Below are positions 60,124 through 64,000 of a DNA stretch of 64,000 nt, piece by piece. The first letter of the stretch is position 1. Each line of letters opens with the position of its first letter. The stretch is from JBBTCX01 sp964494205. GTDB taxonomy: Bacteria > Planctomycetota > Phycisphaerae > UBA1845. The notes below the pieces were generated by a model that searched no databases, had not been told where the DNA came from, and saw only the letters and a program-made list of their open reading frames with translations. The stretch spans positions 1-64,000 of the forward strand of contig CAZBRD010000009.1 of assembly GCA_964494205.1 (NCBI GenBank). The letters run 5' to 3'. The position numbers and the translations under genes were made by a program.

Positions 60124-61527
60124 ATGGGAAACTTGTTCAAGACCGCTAGGTGTGAGGAATGGCAAGCGAAAATCAAGGTCGCACCGTATAAGCAGCGCAC
60201 CGCGCGGTTTTGCACCGACAAGCGAGTATCGGAGTCGTGGAAGTTACTGCTTCAGGCTGCCGTTGATCGCCGCAACGCTGATGAACCTATCGACCGCGAA
60301 GCAATTGATAAACTGCCGCGTCGACTGCTTGAATCCTTCAAACTGGTTCTGAAAGCAGCTACCGAACGTCGGGCCGGGTATGAAAAACACGTCGACGAAT
60401 ACTCCGATGAGCTTGCCAGCGCTGGCCGATCGGCAATGTACGTTTACAACGTGCGAAAGTACCTCAAGCTAACAGCGACAGACTGCGGATGGAAAACTCT
60501 TGGCGACGTGAACCGCGACAAATTGAAACAGCATCTTGAAACGAAGCTGAGCAACGGTACAAGCTGTCGAACGCTGAACAACATACTTTCGATTCACAAG
60601 GCATTTTTCGTATGGTGCAACCAATTGCAACGCATGGATATCAACCCGTGCGATACAATCAAACGATTCGACGCGACTGCGACCCGACGCCGGATTCGCA
60701 GGGCTGCAAAACCCGATGAGGTTGCGAGATTACTGGCCATAGCCGGTCCGCGAGAATTGGTCTACCGCGTCGCGCTGGCAACGGGCTTGCGACGGCTCGA
60801 ATTACGCCGGTTGCAATGGCGCGACGTTCAGCTTGGCAACAATAGACCGTGTTTGACTCTGCGGGCGGAAGCGACGAAATCGAAGCGTGGGGACGTGCTG
60901 CCACTGACTTCCGACATTGCCCTACGACTACAGTTTGCCCGACCGGCAGACGCGAATCCGCACGACATAGTTTTCCGATACGTGCCTTCGCACGATACTT
61001 GGCTGGCCGACGTAAAACGCGCGGGACTCGATTACAAGGCGGCTGACGGAACCATTCTCGGATTTCACAGCTTGCGAGCGACGTTCATTTCCGAGTTGCA
61101 AAGGGCCGGGCTGTCACCGCAAGTCGTGATGCAATTAGCGCGGCACACCGATTATCGCCTCACCAACAGCAGCTATACCGACAAGCGATTCATCGACGTG
61201 TTCGCAGGGGTTGAAGTTTTGCCAAATTACCCTGTGACACCAGAAATGGCGGTTGCCATACGGACCGGGACCGACAATCAAACCGTTTCCAAGGCACGCG
61301 AAACCGACCAAATGGACAGCGCGACCAAATGCGCGACCAAAAAATGCTCGGATGCTCTCAGTGTGTTGCCTGAACTCGCAAGTCAGACAGCTATGGTTGG
61401 CATACATGCGGGCATTTCGGAAATGACGCAATCAGCTATCGGCTATGGGAAAAACGCGGTTTTTAGCCAAGGGTCTGACTTCGATGACGACATGCTGGTG
61501 ACTGCGGGAGAAACTCCCCGAGTGTAA
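60124..61527 (+). CDS. Tyrosine integrase of E3 (reading frame crosses attR)
   Basis: 467 residues. N-terminal core-binding domain is helical (residues about 70-190), catalytic domain with ATGLRRLELRRLQWRDV, TKSKRGD (Lys), GFHSLRATFI (HxxR) and ARHTDYRLTNSSYTDK (His and Tyr). The last codons lie in the core CTCCCCGA (TPR), and the final Val and the stop TAA come from the E2 flank. In the circular form the frame would continue for 79 more residues. So the protein made in this integrated state has a short tail. Confidence 0.9.
   Translation: MGNLFKTARCEEWQAKIKVAPYKQRTARFCTDKRVSESWKLLLQAAVDRRNADEPIDREAIDKLPRRLLESFKLVLKAATERRAGYEKHVDEYSDELASAGRSAMYVYNVRKYLKLTATDCGWKTLGDVNRDKLKQHLETKLSNGTSCRTLNNILSIHKAFFVWCNQLQRMDINPCDTIKRFDATATRRRIRRAAKPDEVARLLAIAGPRELVYRVALATGLRRLELRRLQWRDVQLGNNRPCLTLRAEATKSKRGDVLPLTSDIALRLQFARPADANPHDIVFRYVPSHDTWLADVKRAGLDYKAADGTILGFHSLRATFISELQRAGLSPQVVMQLARHTDYRLTNSSYTDKRFIDVFAGVEVLPNYPVTPEMAVAIRTGTDNQTVSKARETDQMDSATKCATKKCSDALSVLPELASQTAMVGIHAGISEMTQSAIGYGKNAVFSQGSDFDDDMLVTAGETPRV
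61514..61521. other. attR core of E3 (CTCCCCGA)
   Basis: Right copy of the 8-bp core, followed by GTGTAACCGT, the continuation of E2 (as in E1 at 14557). Confidence 0.8.
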
Positions 61528-61686
61528 CCGTCTCGAACTTTGGCTACATTCTGGTATGAAGGTCACATTGTCCTAACCTGTTAACCGTTAAAGCGTCACA
61601 ACAACATACTCAAGCTTCAGACGACGGAAAAAGAATCAACGATAATCCAGCGCGATATCACGGTTGTAGGTTCGCTTACAACAGCG

Positions 61687-63519
61687 CTATCGTTTTGCGA
61701 TTTGACGACGATATTGGGCAACGGTGCCTCCTACAACAAGAATTGTGGCTGTGACCAATATCAAGCCCAATGTCGACATGGTTGGAATTGGAGGTCCTTG
61801 TTCCGCGATCCGAACAACCCGGGCCTCCGAAGGAATGTCATCTACCATAGCAAAGACCATGTAATAGCCGAGCGGCAACAAGCTCGGATCCGTGGGCAAG
61901 GTGGCCGTCACGGTCGAATTCGATTGCTCGAATGGAAGCACAAGACGACGAGGAATGCCGCCGTCCACCCAGTGGGTGGTCGTTTGCATCCCCATCAACA
62001 CTACGCTCGTAATCTGAGTCGCGGGCGTGACTTCAAGCAAAAGCTGGCTTCCCCGCGATGGCGAAGTTGAAGAAAGCGACGTGATCTCGGGTCGAACGCC
62101 TCGAAACAAGTACGGAGGCGAGAAGGCTTCAATGTCGTTCGATGTGGGTCCGACCTGAAACTTGATTCGCGTGCCGCCGGTCGTCACGACGCGACCATCA
62201 GGAACGAGCAGCGTTACCGCGTGGTACTCCCGGAACCAATTCATATCCGCCATTCGCCGCCACGAATTCGTGGTCGGCTCGTAAAGGTCTGTCCACTTCA
62301 CAATGCCCAGCGAATTCGGCACAGGAGATGGGATTGCCTCGGTTTCGCCCCCGCCCACAAACACGCGACCGTCGGGAAGTTGGACGACTTCAGTTTGCAA
62401 ACGGACCAAGCCAGGATTCGATGTAAGGCTCCAGGTTTTCGTTGTAGGATCGTAGATTTCACCCATCACCGTGTTATTGTTCGGGCCTTTCAGCACGCCG
62501 ATCGCAAGAACGCGACCGTCATCGAGCACAACAATCGAATGGTCGCTATGACCCGGCCAACTACGATTCGGCTGATTGAAGTTGCCGGTCAGCCGCCATT
62601 GGCCGCTTGTAGGGTTGTAGAGCTGCGGTGGGGACCACGTGATAAGAACTTCGCCGGTGTACAGAAGGGCCGAGGGCGGAAACTCGGCCGGGTTCAGCAT
62701 TGATCCGGTATAGCTCCATGTTTCAGAGGTCAAATCGAATCGTTCGGCGGTAGCTGTCCGCGCAGCGTTGCAACATTGGCCGCCGCCCATGACGAGAAAC
62801 GAGCCATCAGCCAACCGGGCCATGCCAGGGTACCAACGGCCAAGAGGATGTTGCAGATCGGCCAGTTGTTCCCACGCATCGCTTGCCGGAGCGTATTTTT
62901 TTACCCAGCGCACGGCATTGACGAATTCACCAGGCGCATCACCGTCTTGTCCACCCGCAAAAATAACCGTACCGTCAGGGAGCAAACTTCCGTTCATGCA
63001 CCCTGATTCCAAGTTTGATCCTGATGGAAAGGACTTCGTTCCTGTAACCGGGTCAAACATAATCGGGTCGTCGGTGTCGTGACAATAGAAGATCTCTCCG
63101 CCTGGTAAGAGTACCGCGATATCCGTGGCATCAAGCACCTCAGGCGACGTATCACCGATGACGCTCCACTGACCTGCGTGGAGCTCCGGTCCGATCGAAA
63201 AACTACGCGTGAGATCCCCGCCTACGACTTGGACGACTTGCTCAACGTACTCGAATCGAAGCGCGGCGCAGCCGAGTTGGTACGTTCCGTTTGGCACGTT
63301 GCCAAAGGTGTAAGCGCCAAGGCTGTTGGAACGAGTCTCGCGAAAAAAAGAGAGGGACGGAGTGAAAAGCGTCATTCTCGAATTGGCGACCGGTTGACCA
63401 GGCGAGGCCGATTGTTGCACTTGGCCGGATATGGTTGCTGCCAAGGAGATGTTGATCGTGGCAAGGACCGCGGCGAAGCAAACGGCTCCCTTTGCTTTCC
63501 AATTCAAGCGAAATCTCAT
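61687..63519 (-). CDS. Secreted galactose-oxidase-like kelch protein with IPTL-CTERM-like end
   Basis: 610 residues: signal (AVCFAAVLATINISLA), a carboxypeptidase-regulatory-like beta-sandwich (TISGQVQQSASPGQPVANSR; GAYTFGNVPNGTYQL), kelch repeats of the galactose-oxidase central type, a DUF1929-like C-terminal domain (IEAFSPPYLFRGVRPEIT), then GPPIPTMSTLGLILVTATIL with a basic tail, which resembles an IPTL-CTERM sorting signal. No copper ligands typical of the galactose oxidase active site can be claimed. Probably a surface-anchored beta-propeller. Confidence 0.75.
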   Translation of the reverse strand: MRFRLNWKAKGAVCFAAVLATINISLAATISGQVQQSASPGQPVANSRMTLFTPSLSFFRETRSNSLGAYTFGNVPNGTYQLGCAALRFEYVEQVVQVVGGDLTRSFSIGPELHAGQWSVIGDTSPEVLDATDIAVLLPGGEIFYCHDTDDPIMFDPVTGTKSFPSGSNLESGCMNGSLLPDGTVIFAGGQDGDAPGEFVNAVRWVKKYAPASDAWEQLADLQHPLGRWYPGMARLADGSFLVMGGGQCCNAARTATAERFDLTSETWSYTGSMLNPAEFPPSALLYTGEVLITWSPPQLYNPTSGQWRLTGNFNQPNRSWPGHSDHSIVVLDDGRVLAIGVLKGPNNNTVMGEIYDPTTKTWSLTSNPGLVRLQTEVVQLPDGRVFVGGGETEAIPSPVPNSLGIVKWTDLYEPTTNSWRRMADMNWFREYHAVTLLVPDGRVVTTGGTRIKFQVGPTSNDIEAFSPPYLFRGVRPEITSLSSTSPSRGSQLLLEVTPATQITSVVLMGMQTTTHWVDGGIPRRLVLPFEQSNSTVTATLPTDPSLLPLGYYMVFAMVDDIPSEARVVRIAEQGPPIPTMSTLGLILVTATILVVGGTVAQYRRQIAKR

Positions 63520-63613
63520 ATCAGTCCGTCTCGCATCAATCGAATCACAATCCTACCGCCAACGGCACGAGTACTTCAACGGTGCGTTGACTTCCGGAAA
63601 GTCAGCTGCCTTT

Positions 63614-63796
63614 TCAGAGCAGCATTGCCGCCAGCACCTCGCGTGCCAAGTCCACAAGGAAGTCGCTGACGTTGTTGCGGACCTCATTCGGGAAACCAGT
63701 ACCAGAACTGGTCGTCCCGATACATCCGCTGACACTCAACAAGCCGAGCAAGCATACGAAGACTCGCATGCTCAAGATGCGTCTCGAAATATTCAT
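63614..63796 (-). CDS. Small lipoprotein
   Basis: The ATG at 63796 has GGAG upstream. 60 residues, with lipobox LLGLLSVSGCIGTT and a short helical end (SDFLVDLAREVLAAMLL). It follows the efflux-type gene whose stop is at 63829. Confidence 0.6.
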   Translation of the reverse strand: MNISRRILSMRVFVCLLGLLSVSGCIGTTSSGTGFPNEVRNNVSDFLVDLAREVLAAMLL

Positions 63797-63828
63797 TAGC
63801 GGATCTCCACACAATCTTGAGCGACGGA

Positions 63829-64000
63829 TCAAGGCGTCGGTGCCTCAGCCAACTCCGGCACTTGGCCGGCGACCTGCCGTTCGAGGCTTGCCGCACCGAT
63901 GAACAAATCGCGAACGGCGGCCGCGAAGGCGAGTCGTGTTTGAATCAGCGACTCTTGAGCCAGCAAAACGGTAAGGATCGACTCGCGCCCAGTCTGGTAC
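63829..64000 (-). CDS. TolC-type outer-membrane protein, C-terminal part only
   Basis: The frame enters from the right edge and stops at 63829-63831. It reads YQTGRESILTVLLAQESLIQTRLAF...LEQ-like end with SLERQVAG, the C-terminal repeat of TolC/OMF family proteins. Most of the gene is outside the window. Confidence 0.65.
   Translation of the reverse strand, partial: YQTGRESILTVLLAQESLIQTRLAFAAAVRDLFIGAASLERQVAGQVPELAEAPTP

Larger units (their letters stand above)
49628..61521 (+). mobile_element. Integrative element E3 inserted in E2
   Basis: 11.9 kb bounded by CTCCCCGA cores. The left half holds cargo (protease-fold protein, secreted kelch and dockerin-like proteins, membrane protein), the right half a replication and recombination module on the plus strand (HTH, zinc protein, primase, Cro-like repressor, tyrosine integrase). 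No capsid or packaging genes. Confidence 0.8.
36862..61595 (-). mobile_element. Integrative element E2, interrupted by E3
   Basis: A second element with the gene order of E1, in the same orientation. Its own sequence covers 36862-49627 and resumes at 61522-61595, because E3 lies inside its right end. It differs from E1 in the replication gene, the cargo gene, the regulator gene at the operon head, extra small genes and a broken large terminase. The exact left and right att sites were not found. Confidence 0.7.

Noticed and set aside
61622..61640. Sixth iteron GACGGAAAAAGA outside E3
   Set aside because: It lies beyond the attR core, in the E2 tail, and matches only the first part of the repeat.

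Overview
The window looks like chromosomal DNA of a Planctomycetota bacterium, possibly Phycisphaerae-like; this is inferred from protein style, not from a marker gene. The signs are secreted proteins ending in short dockerin-like repeats (DLDDILxVLxAF), a PEP-CTERM protein, an IPTL-CTERM-like kelch protein and a low density of large host operons. Three integrative elements (called E1, E2 and E3 here) fill more than half of the sequence.

Layout. 1-2.45 kb: host flank with a dockerin-like lipoprotein running off the left edge and a secreted metallo-beta-lactamase-fold protein with a lamin-tail domain. 2.5-14.6 kb: element E1, about 12 kb, nearly all on the minus strand. 14.9-36.5 kb: efflux and metal-handling block made of a MacB-like ABC exporter with adaptor, a P1B-type ATPase, an MbnP/MbnH-type pair ('metallo-mystery pair') with an NHL protein, a PEP-CTERM protein, a His-rich lipoprotein and a complete CzcCBA-type RND system. 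36.86-49.6 kb: E2, a sister of E1 in the same orientation. 49.63-61.52 kb: E3, an unrelated element inserted into the right end of E2. 61.5-64 kb: the last ~70 bp of E2, then host genes (kelch/galactose-oxidase-like protein, small lipoprotein, C-terminus of a TolC-type protein).

E1 and E2 share one long gene order, read leftward: variable cargo, DUF2924 protein, large serine recombinase, HTH protein, replication protein, ParB-domain DNA methylase, MT-A70-type methylase, zinc ribbon, small terminase-like protein, large terminase, catalytic-only tyrosine recombinase. They carry a DNA-packaging motor but no capsid, portal or tail genes, so they resemble phage satellites or packaging-competent islands. 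The backbone is conserved, but the replication gene has been swapped (PrimPol-RecA-like ATPase in E1, TOPRIM-SF3 helicase in E2), and the E2 large terminase has lost its Walker A region through a short deletion at a TGGTGG repeat.

Most striking observations. (1) The MT-A70 gene of each element contains a long perfect palindrome inside the coding sequence at the same codon position, but the palindrome sequence differs completely between the two elements. (2) The same TTCCAG-N3-CTGGAA palindrome occurs twice in each element, before the small terminase gene and before the ParB-methylase gene. (3) E3 inserted at an 8-bp core (CTCCCCGA) in E2, and the corresponding site in E1 is still empty. (4) The E3 integrase reading frame runs across its own attachment core: joining the two ends would restore a 79-residue C-terminal tail now stranded at the other end of the element.

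Because E1 and E2 lie in the same orientation around the 22-kb metal block, recombination between them could delete or amplify that block. All family calls come from reading motifs by eye; no database search was possible.
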